Assembly: GCA_007922195.1 (NCBI GenBank)
Contig: ML681991.1
Span: 45,779,189-45,843,188, forward strand
Reading direction: 5' to 3'
Length of the DNA: 64,000 nt
From: Podocnemis expansa
Taxonomy: Eukaryota; Chordata; Testudines; Podocnemididae
The position numbers and the translations under genes are program-made. Below the pieces are notes generated by a model. The model was not told the origin of the DNA. It did not search any database and worked only from the letters and a program-made list of their open reading frames with translations. Position 1 is the stretch's first letter. The number at the start of each line of letters is the position of its first letter. Shown in pieces: positions 20,537 to 30,830 of this stretch.

Positions 20537-22973
20537 GGTGTATATTTACAGGAAATAAATTCACTGTATTGACAGAAATCAACAATATTGCTTCAATAAA
20601 ATGTAAACATTATTTTTATTTTCTCCATTTACTGACTATCAAAATCATACCTGTGTGAATTATGGAGGCCACGGGAAAGGAATGACATCTTTAGATGTCT
20701 GGGACAGAATTTATCTGAGCAGGGTGTAGTTTTCATTAAACATTAGATTCTCTGCAAAGCCACGTAGTAATTTAACAGAGGGCCCCAACGCATTCAGATA
20801 GGCTATGAGGGGGCTTTATTAAAAGAGGAAATTAATACAGATTTTGGTTGAAAGAGTTACATCCTGTTGTTTCAAAGCAGAGCCATGTCCTTCACAGATC
20901 AGCGTTCTTCTGGTTTAATGAGTCAGGCTTATATTTTTTAGAGGATGGTTCAATAAAGGAACAGTCTAAGGCTAAGGTATGAAATAACTGGCAATCCGCT
21001 CACAGTGAATTTTAGTGGACTAGTGACACCTTACTTGACTAATACCATCTGAAAATTTTTATCTGACATAAACCTGTGCTTCCCTATGATAAGATTTCCT
21101 TGTCCTGCAGTGTAGCACTTCACTTGGTCAGCAACTTATTTAAAATAAACAGCAACAACAACAAACCCAGAAGCTAGATAGTAGCATTTTGCCTAGAAAT
21201 GTATATGCTCTTGCAAAAAAAAATTAGGCATGCAATTTGAAATGTGCCTATTTCACATCATAAGAGTGGTTGAAACCCACATTTATGTTTCATTTGTAGT
21301 GCCATGATTCAAAAGTTGGTTTTCATTCCAAGTTTGAAATTTAAAAATGTATTAATCTTTTCAATTTTTAGCTTATTTTTCTTTTGTTAAATTTTGTTTA
21401 ATTTAGTTTTGCATTTTCTTTAATTTTGTGTTATTTTATCAAATCTTATACAATTGTTCCTTTCATAATCAAAATTTTGATGACACTGAGTTTTTCCTTT
21501 AGAACATCTTGAATGTAATCAACACACCATTTTTCCCTCAAAAATTCCAGTCAAACAATTATCATCTTCACACTTACTTTTTCGACTCTGGTTAAAAAAG
21601 GTGATTTTTCTGTTTGTGGGCGTCCTGCCATTAATCATACCTATTTATTGCAAAACAAGCAAAGAATTATAGAAGACTACCATTGCAAGATTGCTCAGGA
21701 GGTCATCTAGTGCAACCACGCAACTAAATCATCCCAGGGAGGGGTTTCTCAAGGAACTTGATCCAGTATAAGGTCTGCACAGAGTTAATGTTGCATTCTG
21801 GGAATAAATATGTTGAGTCTTAGCTCCCTGTCTCTCTCATTTCTAAGATCAAATCTGCACTGGCTTCAAAGAATGGACCCTTTGATTTCAATTGCGTTTT
21901 GGCAGCTAACAACTTCATTGTTCCTTGAAACTTAGAGCCAGAGTTGGCAGGACTCAGTTTCCATCAAGCGAAGTCAGTAAACCAGGATTTTAGCAGATCC
22001 TAAACCACCAACAACCAAATATATCAGTAACAGTGGGTGTTGATGCAGCCTCCCCTGGTGTCTTGTACTTGCAGGGATAGTGTTAGTGATCTCATTTCTG
22101 TGAAGGGAGTTAAAATTTAAATGCTTAAGAATTAAACCCCACCAATCAATATTAGTTGTCAAAATGGGAAGCCCTATGCTCTCTGTGTATCTTCCTCATA
22201 GCTAACATCCCCTCCCTTTACACTCAGCACAGCAGCAAATAGCAGGTCTCCTTTAACAACATTACATTACAAACCATCTCAAGGCTCCTTCTATGACATG
22301 CAGGTGAGATTATGAAAGGCTTGTAGCTACCAAAAAAGGTGACAGATGCCTGAGTGGGGTGAGAGGCTAACACACATCGATTTCAAAGGCCACTGGGTGT
22401 CTGTTTTTAGGAGTTGAAATGGATCTTTCCCTATGTGCCGGCCTCCCATCTTTGATAACAGCACTATCCGACGGGTCAAGATGATAGATTTATTGAAGGC
22501 AGTGAGGCACCAAATCGCATGGTGAGGGAGCCAGATAAGGAGGTAGGACAACAGTGACCTGACAGGAGGAGTCTGCTTCCAAATTTAAGTGCTTTGTTTG
22601 GGTGGGGAATTTGAATGAGATCATCAACCCATTCCCCTTGCATTTCTCTCAAAGAAGTTACTTGATAAACTGACCTTGCTTAAAAATCCTCAAGTTTCAA
22701 AGAGGATAGGGGAAAAGGATGATGATGTACCTCTAAAGCATCTCTGTTAACAGTTAGTCTTTTCTGTCACCTTCTCATTCAGCCAGCCATTCAGGGCCCA
22801 GGATCCAGGCTATTCAGTCCATCTTCTTTTTTCAGTGTATTCACATAGTGCTATTTTCCCATACACAGAAAGACAACCTAGAAAGGATTCTCTCTCTGGT
22901 AATGTGACTCATGCCTCTTATAATCAGTCAAACAGGGAATGACTTTTCTGATGTGTTATATATCCTTCCGTGG

Positions 22974-23525
22974 TGGGGGAGAATTCCATGGCTGAGGCCT
23001 AACAGTGTTGAGACACAAATTGCTCAGTAGGCCAGGGGGCGGGGAGAAGCTGCAGTTTCTCTGTAATAAGGTACGCTGTACAGAGCTTTGCTGTGTCTGT
23101 GTCCATGCTTCAAGGACAAGCTGTGTACTGAAATTTGGAGACAGAGAAGGTGTTTGGATTTGCCTGCAGAATTCTACAAGTCGTTCTACCCGGATAAAAG
23201 AAAACCCATTTGGGCCAGCTCAATGGCTAGGCCAGAGACCTGTGGCACAGATGAATTATGATTGGAGGTTATATGGGGGTAAGGCGGATCAAATGAAGGG
23301 GTTGTAATTGGATGAATTTTGGTTCAAAAAGGATGGATCCAGAACTTAATTGGCTGTACAGCAATAGTTTATGCTTTGTAATATGATGTAATATGTCATT
23401 ATATAAGAATAATGTGCACTATTCTCAATGCTTTTGGGTACTCGCCCTTGGGCCCACAGCTGTGTAGAATAAAGCTCCATGCCTCACTAAGTTTGTGGTC
23501 CCTGCTTACTGAGAATTCCTCTACA
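22974..23525 (+). mobile_element. Solo retroviral-type LTR, 552 bp
   Basis: Unit A has an empty site here (TTTTTGTGGACCGACAC near 8889). In B the insertion starts TGGGGGAGAATTCC and ends GAATTCCTCTACA, that is TG...CA with short inverted ends, flanked by GTGG on both sides (22970-22973 and 23526-23529). Inside are a TATA-like TATATAAG at 23400-23407 and AATAAA at 23468-23473, the spacing expected of a plus-strand LTR with a short R region. No internal retroviral sequence is present, so it is a solo LTR left by recombination. A 4-bp duplication is typical of gammaretrovirus-like elements, but the family is unassigned. Confidence 0.82.
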
Positions 23526-24530
23526 GTGGGCAGATGCAAGTCCCTGAGGTACGTCTCCTCTGGGGAATGGAACAGGCAAGGAAAAGCTAGCACTTACTTG
23601 AGAGTTTTGTAAAACTAAATGAGAGTCAGACTTCCAGTCTGAAAGGGAAAGACCTGGGGAGGGGAGAAGGTTCTAATCCTGAAAGCAATCTATCTTTATG
23701 AGAGACACTGCACAGTTTCTGTCAAGAAATAACGCACCCATTGTGGATCTCATAGCTGAGATTTTCACAACACACTCAGTGATTTAGACGCTGAATTCCC
23801 ATTCAATTTCTGTAGGTTTTTAAAATCTCAGCAGAGTTTGCCGATCTGACGTAGTCTGCCACACAACTTTCTCTGGCCTTCCATGGAAAGCACATGTGTG
23901 CCTAGTCCCACAAACTCTCACTCATTCACTCCACTTAATATATGTAAAAGAGCCTAAGTGTCATCGAAGACTAAGTTCCAGTTTCAAAAGTAATTATAAC
24001 ACTAAAGCTTAGCAGGCTGGATCTCACAGGAAGACCAGGAGACTCAGGCTCCTCTGTCAGTTTTGAATCTCGCTTAAGTTTTTTTTGACAGTGTAACCAT
24101 AAGCTTCATGCTCCTGGTCTGTTATCGCTCAGACAGGCAGTTCAGCCTTCTCCTTAAATGAAACGCAGATGAACAAGGTACTTGACATATTTTCAGTTGG
24201 GATTTTTCAAAGGGGAGAAATGCACACCAGAAACAAACATTGAACCACCATGATACTGCTATAAGAATGTGGCTCCTAACTCCCTTACACTTCTTTCAGT
24301 CTTTAGGGAAGAATACAGATATCCTCATTTCTGAACATGAAAGAATCTACAAGAGAAAGGGTTTCAGTCCTTTCATAGCATAATTGGCTCCCTAAGCATG
24401 CAGTGAAGTCTCTTTCTAGGTAGGGATCATTGTGAATAATTTTGTGTCACCAAAACTTGGTTGTTCATTAGGTATTAATGTTGAATATTTCTGGCACACA
24501 CAGCTATATTTTGAAAAAGGCTTTTTTTTT

Positions 24531-25448
24531 GTTTAATTGAACTCTAGAAGAAATATCATGCACAGGAATGAAATCACATTAGTCAGCTCCTTGAGGGGCA
24601 CCTTTTAAATCTGAAAATCTGACTGTAAGAGAACCATTGACCTGAATTTATTTATACGTTGGCTTAAATTTTTAACTCTCAATAGTTTAAGGAACATTGG
24701 TAACAGAAATTAGAGGCTAAATAATTATTAATATCTCTTGACTACACCTTGTGATCAACTGCCATCTAGGGGTTCTGGTTTGCTGGTGGTCTATCCCGTG
24801 AGTGGCTAGTTTGAGTGCTCCTCCACTGGATGAGGGACTGATACACAGAGGATGCTAGGCATGAGCTGACCTGGGTGCGAGGCTTCACACACCGAAGCAG
24901 AATAATTTTGGGTCCAGGAGTGGAGAACTGGAGTGACACAGTTGCACACCAGTCCAGATTGCAGTAAGGCAATGTGAGAAACAAATATTAAGGAACCAGG
25001 ATGGGAGGTCTGAGAACAAAGGTGACAGACTGAGGAGAATTGGTTTAATTCTTTTATTACAGGACACTTTGGTAGCATACTATTATTAGGAGCTCCAAGA
25101 AAATGATAAAACATGAGAAGGAGCTGGTAGAAAATGTGCTGGAAGTGGGATGAATTTTTAGGACACTGGCTGGGCTATAAATGTACAGGCTGGGTTTTCC
25201 CATAAGAGGTGATATTTGACACGAATGAAAGAGAATGGGAGTTGGGTGCCTTACACCCCGAGTGTTGTAAATCATAAAAGAACATGGTGGAGCAGACAGT
25301 GCACCAAACTATGACTCTGGATGGTTGGTTTCTACTCCTGTCCCTGCCTTTAGTTGTCTGAGTGATTCTGGGCAGGTAATGTTATCTTATTGTGCCATAG
25401 TTTCCACAGCTGTAAGATGAAGATAAGGATGTGGGTCTGGGTCTAGAG
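24531..25448. repeat. Start of a third duplication unit (C), truncated
   Basis: After unit B, sequence resembling the start of units A and B recurs. CTCCTTGAGGGGCACC at about 24580 matches GTTCTTTGAGG at 9945, and AGTTTAAGGAACATTGGTAAC near 24680 matches 1975 and 10998. The TGGTTGGTTTCTACTCCTG to GATTCTGGGCAGGTAATG part (25325-25380) matches 2415-2470 in A. It stops at the hAT element at 25449, and the OR that should follow is not found beyond it, so either deletion removed it or the unit was partial from the start. No gene was seen. Confidence 0.7.
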
Positions 25449-26932
25449 CAGGAGTGGCCAAACTTGCGGAACTCAAGAGCCCCACAAGTCGATTATTAAA
25501 CCTTTGAGAGCCGCACTGAAGCGTATAGCCACATATTTTTACCTATTCCAAAATTACTAAGCTTAAAATTCATTGCACACTTTAATTTTATCATAAAAAT
25601 AGGGCAAATATTGATCCTACTAATGTCAGATACTAATAATTATTTAAGGTTACCCTGAAACTAGGCCTATCAAGTAAAAACTTAGCTGGTGCTAAATGTA
25701 GAACATTACAGGCTTGTGGCAAGTATTTTTTTAAAATCTGGGCAGTAATTTGCCAATGCAGTAGGGAAAAGCTCCCTCAGATGCCGATTTTTAGGTATTG
25801 CACAATGTTTTGAATTTCATTGTGGAATATGATGCTTCACAGCAGTAAGTTGTGCCAAAAATTGAAAGTAATCTACATTCAGTTTTAAACTTTTCTCTTT
25901 TGTATTTTCATTTCTTAGTGTTCCACATCATGCTTAGGACTTGTAAAACATGATTTTATTTTAACAACAAGTATGCTGCACTAGGGCCTATGAGAAAATC
26001 TAAACATGCTATGGCGTCTCTGACCATGTCATGCTTCCTTCCCCCACTCCCATTGCTGCTTCCCTGACGTCTCTTACCATGCTGCTGCTTCTCTGCTCTC
26101 CCCAACCATGCCACACTTCAGACCCCCGGCCCTGACCATGCCCCCACTTCCCTGCCAATATTTCTGCCAGTAAACTTGTTCACTAAAATACTCATGGACA
26201 GTGAAGACAAAAGGTCTGAGGACTGAATCAGGCACAATTAATTTTAAAATCAGAGAGATGCACACAGGGACACCCTTTCAACTGTTCAGAATCACAACAG
26301 ATCAATGAGAATTTATGGGGACATAAAATGCAAGATCAGAGCCTGTTTCAGTAAGTGCTTTGGAGTCCATGCACAGAAGATACTATGGAAAAAATCCCTC
26401 CCATTGAGTTTATTCAGTTTGGGGTCAGGCCCTGTATAAATTCTAAATGTCATGTTTTTATAATACAAAATAAAATCTTTATTGGTGGGAGATTTTTTTC
26501 AGAAAGTTTACAACACAATTCACCATCCTCAGCCCTTCACAACAATTACTCTCTTGTCTAATTGGCTCAGATACCCATAGAGTCATTCATGAAGACTGCA
26601 CCGAAATATAAATGGATTTTGACTACTGATGTACAACAAGGAAAAATTAATACATGTTGAATGCTATTTAATCAGTGGAAGCGTAGTGCTGCTATTGAAC
26701 TTTGTAGTAAATGTGAATTATCTTGGTAACTGATGAAGTTATATTAATTAAAATTTTATTTATAAAATAAATGTACTAGCAGTTCCTTCTGCAAACAGAT
26801 GACATACTGATGTCTCAGGCACACTTGTTCAATTGACTTAAGGAAGTTTTTTTCTAAAGCCAGTTTTCAGTAGTGGTGGTCTATCTTAAGTCTAAATCAA
26901 TTTGCATGCTGAAAATGAACCATGATCCATAA

Positions 26933-27018
26933 TAAGTACTAGTAACATTTTTAAATTAATAGATTAATAAATTAATAAGTACTAGTAATATTTTTAAATT
27001 AATAGATTAATAAATTAA
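26933..27018. repeat. 43-bp tandem duplication inside the hAT element
   Basis: Two adjacent 43-bp units, each starting TAAGTACTAGTAA and running through AATTAATAGATTAATAAATT, differ at a single position (C or T). This is a recent local duplication. Confidence 0.9.
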
Positions 27019-27545
27019 ATTAATAACCTTTTGACAGTAGTCAGTGGCTTTGGATGTAATACCTATGTCAATTTTCACTCATTTCTAATGATTTTTATTT
27101 AATTCTCAAAATAGAAATACAAGAGAAATAATTTTGCATTATATAACAATATCTGGAAATGCTAGGTGATTTTTCAAAACAAAATTTACAATTGCTTTTC
27201 AAGTTTGAATTGCTAGATTATTATCTCTTATCTGTAGTTCCTTGTAGACTTGTTCTTGATCAATTTATGTTGCCAGTTTTAAAAATATTTACCCAGAAAA
27301 CAATATCAAAAAAGAAAAATATTTAAAAAATCATGCACTCAGAAGGTCAGACTTCTTGTTGGTGCTTCTTTAATTCTGCCTGTGTGCATCCAGTTTGTAC
27401 AATGAATGAAGCCTATGATGTTGTAATTAAAGACTGTATCATAATGCATATAGACAAGGAGGGTAGAATTAATATTGTGTGGGTAAACTGTAGAATCTGA
27501 CATTTACTTATTGTGAGTGCTTGTCTTTGCACCTAACTGAGTACA

Positions 27546-27795
27546 TTGCTTTTCCCTGCTGGCTCTCACAATGCTGCCCCACCCCTCCTCTCCCTGCTCT
27601 TATCACGCTGCTTTTTCCCTGTGTGCTTTCACAATGCTGCCCCTCCCTCCAGCTCTGACCACATTGCTTTTTTCTGCCAGCTCTCACAATGCTGCTCCTC
27701 CCCTGCCAGCTCTCACCAGGCTGCTGTCTCTCTGCTGTTCCCGACCATTGCAAATTTCTTGCCCCTGGCTCTCACCATGCTGCCCTTCCCTACCA
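27546..27795. repeat. Degenerate C-rich minisatellite in the hAT element
   Basis: Roughly 35-50-bp units each contain CTCTCACAATGCTGC or a variant (CACGCTGC, CACCATGCTGC) followed by a CCCTCC-type stretch. A sister array with ACCATGCTGC lies at 26020-26160. Reading frames over these arrays have no family resemblance and are taken as incidental. Confidence 0.6.
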
Positions 27796-28120
27796 TGCTC
27801 TCCTGGGAGCTGCAATCTTTCTTTAAAGAGCCACATGCGGCTCACGAGATACAGTTTGGCCACATGTGGTCTAGAGTCACAAAGCTTCCGAGGCACCTGC
27901 ATCTGAGAATCAGGTTTCGCAGGGATTCAGAAACAACAGCTCAGGTATTTGGAAACTTGGTATGTTACTAAGTGTTTTCAGAAAAGGGGCCATAAAACCC
28001 GTTATGGGGCAGGCCCTCCTTAGTGCCCCCTCATGGGGAAACCGAAAGGGGAGCTAGAAGCAAAAGCACCTCCTTGAGTGACTCAGTGTTCAATGTACAT
28101 GACAATACCTGACCCTCTAG

Positions 28121-28296
28121 TCAGGGCAGCATGGCCTAGCAGCCACAGAGTCAATTCCAAGGGTCTACAAGTGGCCTTCAGATCAGTGCAGCATGGCCTA
28201 GTTGCCACAGAGTCAATACCAAGAGTCTATGAGCGGCCTTCAGGTCAGGGCAGTATGACCTAGTGGCCACAAAGTAAATACCAAGGGGTACATGTA
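28121..28296. repeat. 62-bp tandem repeat, nearly three copies
   Basis: Units start at 28121, 28183 and 28245 with TCAGGGCAGCATGGCCTAG or variants, continue through GCCACAGAGTCAATACCAAG and end in GTGGCCTTCAGA. The third is truncated near 28296. The repeat lies just upstream of a segment shared with the far end of the window (28318-28410), so it may be part of an LTR-like repeat. Confidence 0.85.
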
Positions 28297-28317
28297 AAAG
28301 ACTACTTGCATACCCAA

Positions 28318-28410
28318 TGCTTAATCTTTTCACAAAACCACAATGGATTTTATACAAAGGAGGCCTCATTGAGGTATCATTTGAAAACTCAATGACCTGT
28401 TCATTATTGG
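28318..28410 (+). repeat. Interspersed repeat segment shared with 63475-63590
   Basis: CTTTTCACAAAACCA, ATTTTATACAAAGGA and GAGGTATCATTTGAA followed by GTTCATTATTGGCCTGG match 63485-63585 in order and spacing. The family is not identified; an LTR is possible. In this copy the match breaks off where a CR1 tail begins. Confidence 0.65.
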
Positions 28411-28411
28411 C

Positions 28412-28870
28412 CTGGCACAATAGTCTCAAGTTGCAAGAGGGGAAGTTTAGGTTGAATATCAGGAAAAAGATTTTCCCAGGGAGAGTGATGAAACACTAAA
28501 ATGGATTAGCTAGGGCAGAAGTGGAATCCACATCCTTGGAGGTCTTTAAGACCCAGCATGAGAAAATCCTAACTGGGATCATTGAGATGCAGTTGGTGTG
28601 GTTTGAGGAGAGGTTGGACTAGATCAGTAGTGTTTAAACTTTTTTCCTCAGAACCCAGTTTAAAAAAAAAAAGCATTTATGCCTATGTCCCAAAAATTAC
28701 ATCTTTGGGCAATGCATTCCAGTCTTGCAGTGCCAGCAGCAGGGGGCTCCATGACCTAGTGCCGAGCTTCTGCTCTCCTGTACTGGGTCCAGACCCATAG
28801 TTTGAAAACCACTGGACTAGATGACCTCCTGAGGTGCTTTCCAACCCTCATCTTCTATGATTCTATGACA
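28412..28870 (+). mobile_element. CR1 3' end interrupted by a hAT element
   Basis: Translation with frameshifts gives the ORF2 C-terminus (SLKLQEGKFRLNIRKKIF near 28425-28475). A CR1 3' UTR follows, from GAGGTTGGACTAGAT, split at 28624 and resuming after 28822 as GACCTCCTGAGGTGCTTTCC, then TTCTATGATTCTATGA. It is dead and 5'-truncated. Confidence 0.85.
28625..28814. mobile_element. 190-bp hAT MITE nested in CR1 tail
   Basis: It is flanked by a perfect 8-bp duplication GACTAGAT (28617-28624 and 28815-28822). The ends are inverted: CAGTAGTGTTTAAACT on the left and, on the right, the complement of CAGTGGTTTTCAAACT (13 of 16). The host site is the conserved GGACTAGATGACCT of the CR1 3' UTR, so the pre-insertion sequence is certain. 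No coding capacity. Confidence 0.88.
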
Positions 28871-28899
28871 TTCATAGAGCTATACCTGCAAGTCTTCTT

Positions 28900-30060
28900 A
28901 CTGTAGACATGGTTTCTACCAGTAAAGAAGTACTTCAGCATAGTGCTTTCGCAAAAGTGCTTATTGCAAGTTGTAAGAAGGCAAGAGGCTCTCCTTTATA
29001 TAAGGAGGCAAGATGGCCTCCCTCAGAGACGCGCAGCTGTGGCTGCCCCACCCCTAAGGGGTCAGAGCCAGGGGCAGGGCGTATTAGAGGCAGACCCTGG
29101 ACCTCAGTTACGGCTTGGCAGCCAAAGGGGAAAGAGTTCCCTCTGCTGTCTCCACAGGCCCAGAAGGAGACCTGGCCAGCCAAGAACTTATGAGCACCCT
29201 GGGGACTAGATGGCTGCCTGGATCTACCAGCAACATTGCAGCAGGAGACCTAGCCTGCTGAGAATCTACTGGCACCCTGGGGACCAGATGTCTGTCTGGA
29301 CCTTTCGGCCATGAAAGGGCCAGGGACACCACCTCAGGGGACAACCCCAGCAGAACTCCTGGAGCTACCTATGCCACTGCCACCACCACCGGGGGGGACC
29401 TGCAGTCCCTATTTACCTATCAGTCTCCTGTCACGTAGATGAGCTTCTCCTGGCCAGTGATGACAGCCCCGAGGAGGCCGGTTGTGACTTGAAGGAGCGA
29501 CCCTCAGCGGAGGACATCCCTGGCTTGTTGGCACCCTGATGAGGACAACGAGGGGTTCAGGAACCTGCCCCTGGCCCACTATCCAGAGGAGGCTGAGGAG
29601 GAGCAGACAGTTCGAGCCCCAAGGGCCATGGGTGAACCAGGGGCTCAGGGCCTTGGTGCAATAGAGGCTGAACTGGGAAGTAAATCAGAATGTTGCGGAC
29701 ACGACCCTGCCAGTCACCTACCCAGCCATGAAGCCCACCATTGGGATCTGGGCTGGGACACAGTGGAGTTGGGTTGGTCTGTGACCTCCCACTTCCCCGC
29801 TTCCAAACACCTGTTGGAAGCTTCTCCTAGCGACCCCTAGCAACCTGCTTGTTTCCCCCTTACAGTTAACTCCTATAAGAAATAATAATTACCTGCCTGC
29901 CCTGCTGCAGGCCAGAGACAGTAGTATTTGGTCATCGCCTGACTCGAGAAGTGAGGCAGCTGACAACAGTATCCCGGCACCCTACCAAAAGGTTCTGGGT
30001 GCCTGTCTTACACTGGTGCCTTCTCCGAGGAACTGACTCCTCCCAACACAGGGAGCTTTC
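28900..30060 (+). mobile_element. Probable 5' part of the gypsy element (leader/LTR region)
   Basis: GC-rich sequence precedes the gag frame at 30061. A TATA-like TTTATATAAGG lies near 28996. No LTR boundary or primer-binding site could be fixed. Short open frames (28909-29193, 29628-29840) show no recognisable domain. Assignment to the gypsy element rests on position only. Confidence 0.4.
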
Positions 30061-30246
30061 ATGATGGACCTTGAGAAGTTCATGAAATGGTGGGCAGAGT
30101 CCCAAATGCAGCAGCAGCAGCAGCTGTGGACTGCTCTTCTGGAGCAGCAGCAAAGTCTTCTCCAGCAGATAGGGACCCACCAACAGCAATTAGTCCAACA
30201 GCTGGGGGCCCAGCAGCGGGAGCAACAGTGCCAGAATTTGGAGTAG
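30061..30246 (+). pseudogene. Gypsy gag N-terminus (Gln-rich coiled-coil-like)
   Basis: An ATG-started stretch of 61 codons. It opens MMDLEKFMKWWAESQ and runs into repeated Gln-Gln and Leu-Leu-Gln-Gln heptad-like segments, consistent with the helical N-terminal region of Ty3/gypsy gag proteins. It ends in TAG at 30244-30246, but the same frame continues into clear capsid sequence, so this stop is a lesion and not the natural end. CAG-rich codons here might be mistaken for a simple trinucleotide repeat. Confidence 0.65.
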
Positions 30247-30830
30247 CTGAAGGCCTTATTAACCCAGGGCAGAGTCACTCCCACCACTCCAGACTCAGTG
30301 ACGGGACCCCCTCCGTTGCTGCTTCACCTCTCAAAAATGGGCCCTGAGGATTACCCTGAAGCCTTCCTGGTGACCTTTGAGAGAGTTGCCTCTGTGGCCA
30401 GCTGGCCCGAGGCCCTGTGGGCTGCTTTGGTCATACTATACTTGACTGGGTCAGTCCAAGCAGCTTATTGAGCCCTCTCCAATGAGGATGCTGAGTACTA
30501 CAAGCGGGTCAAAGCTTGGATGCCCTAGACGTAACACCTGACACCTTTCACTAGCAGTTTTGGGGAAAGACTTACCCTCCAGGGGCCAGACCACAAGCTG
30601 TGGGACAAGAATTAAAAGACCTGGGGTCAAGATGGCTCCAACCTGATCACCGAATGCCCACTGAGCTTGTCAAATAGGTGGTCCTGGAGCAGTTCAATCA
30701 CAACCTTCCCTCACAAGGGAGACCGTGTGTCTTGCAACACTGGCCAACCTCCTTGCAGGTGATGGTGGACTGTATGGAGGACTTTTTAGCTGCCGAGTCC
30801 CAGGCTGGCTCTGCCACCCTACCAGGATCC
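30247..30830 (+). pseudogene. Gypsy gag capsid with SCAN-like C-terminal domain (Gmr1-like)
   Basis: In frame with the preceding segment, the sequence encodes a capsid: MGPEDYPEAFLVTFERV at about 30340-30390 and AALVILYLTGSVQAAY at about 30422-30470. It is broken by stops near 30469 and 30526 and a small shift near 30530. From about 30540 to 30800 the protein has the SCAN pattern: LKDLGSRWLQPDHR, then a Val-Val-Leu-Glu-Gln-Phe segment, LP, and a helical end DCMEDFLAAE. Vertebrate SCAN domains are known to derive from the capsid of Gmr1-like Ty3/gypsy retrotransposons, so this is a relic of that retrotransposon type. It contains at least four lesions and is not a working gene. Confidence 0.7.

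Larger units (their letters stand above)
9896..24530. repeat. Tandem duplication unit B (contains OR pseudogene)
   Basis: This is the second copy of the unit A segment. It starts at the poly(T)/GTGATCTCTGGCAAAATG junction, which matches 1420-1440 in unit A, and ends where the same junction recurs at about 24530. It is longer than A because it took in a hAT element (10045-10559), two CR1 copies (11405-13154 and about 13765-16887), DNA-element pieces (13156-13222, 13581-13760), a 1.7-kb element inside the OR (18424-20121) and a solo LTR (22974-23525). The parts at 20690-20870 and 22180-22490 have no match in A and contain nothing I recognise. Confidence 0.85.
25449..27868. mobile_element. 2.4-kb hAT-type element with perfect 8-bp target duplication
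   Basis: The termini are inverted: CAGGAGTGGCCAAACT on the left and, on the right, the complement of CACATGTGGCCAAACT. GTCTAGAG occurs directly on both sides (25441-25448 and 27869-27876). This is a hAT hallmark and fits the nTCTAGAn target preference of Charlie-type hATs. The interior is AT-rich with no transposase frame. It includes C-rich stretches with recurrent ACCATGCTGC/ACAATGCTGC motifs (26020-26160, 27546-27790) and a 43-bp direct repeat. An internally deleted relative lies at 53024-53493 in the opposite orientation. Confidence 0.88.

Noticed and set aside
30100..30200. CAG-rich stretch as a trinucleotide repeat expansion
   Set aside because: The units are irregular, and the stretch is in frame with gypsy capsid sequence, so it is a coding Gln-rich segment.
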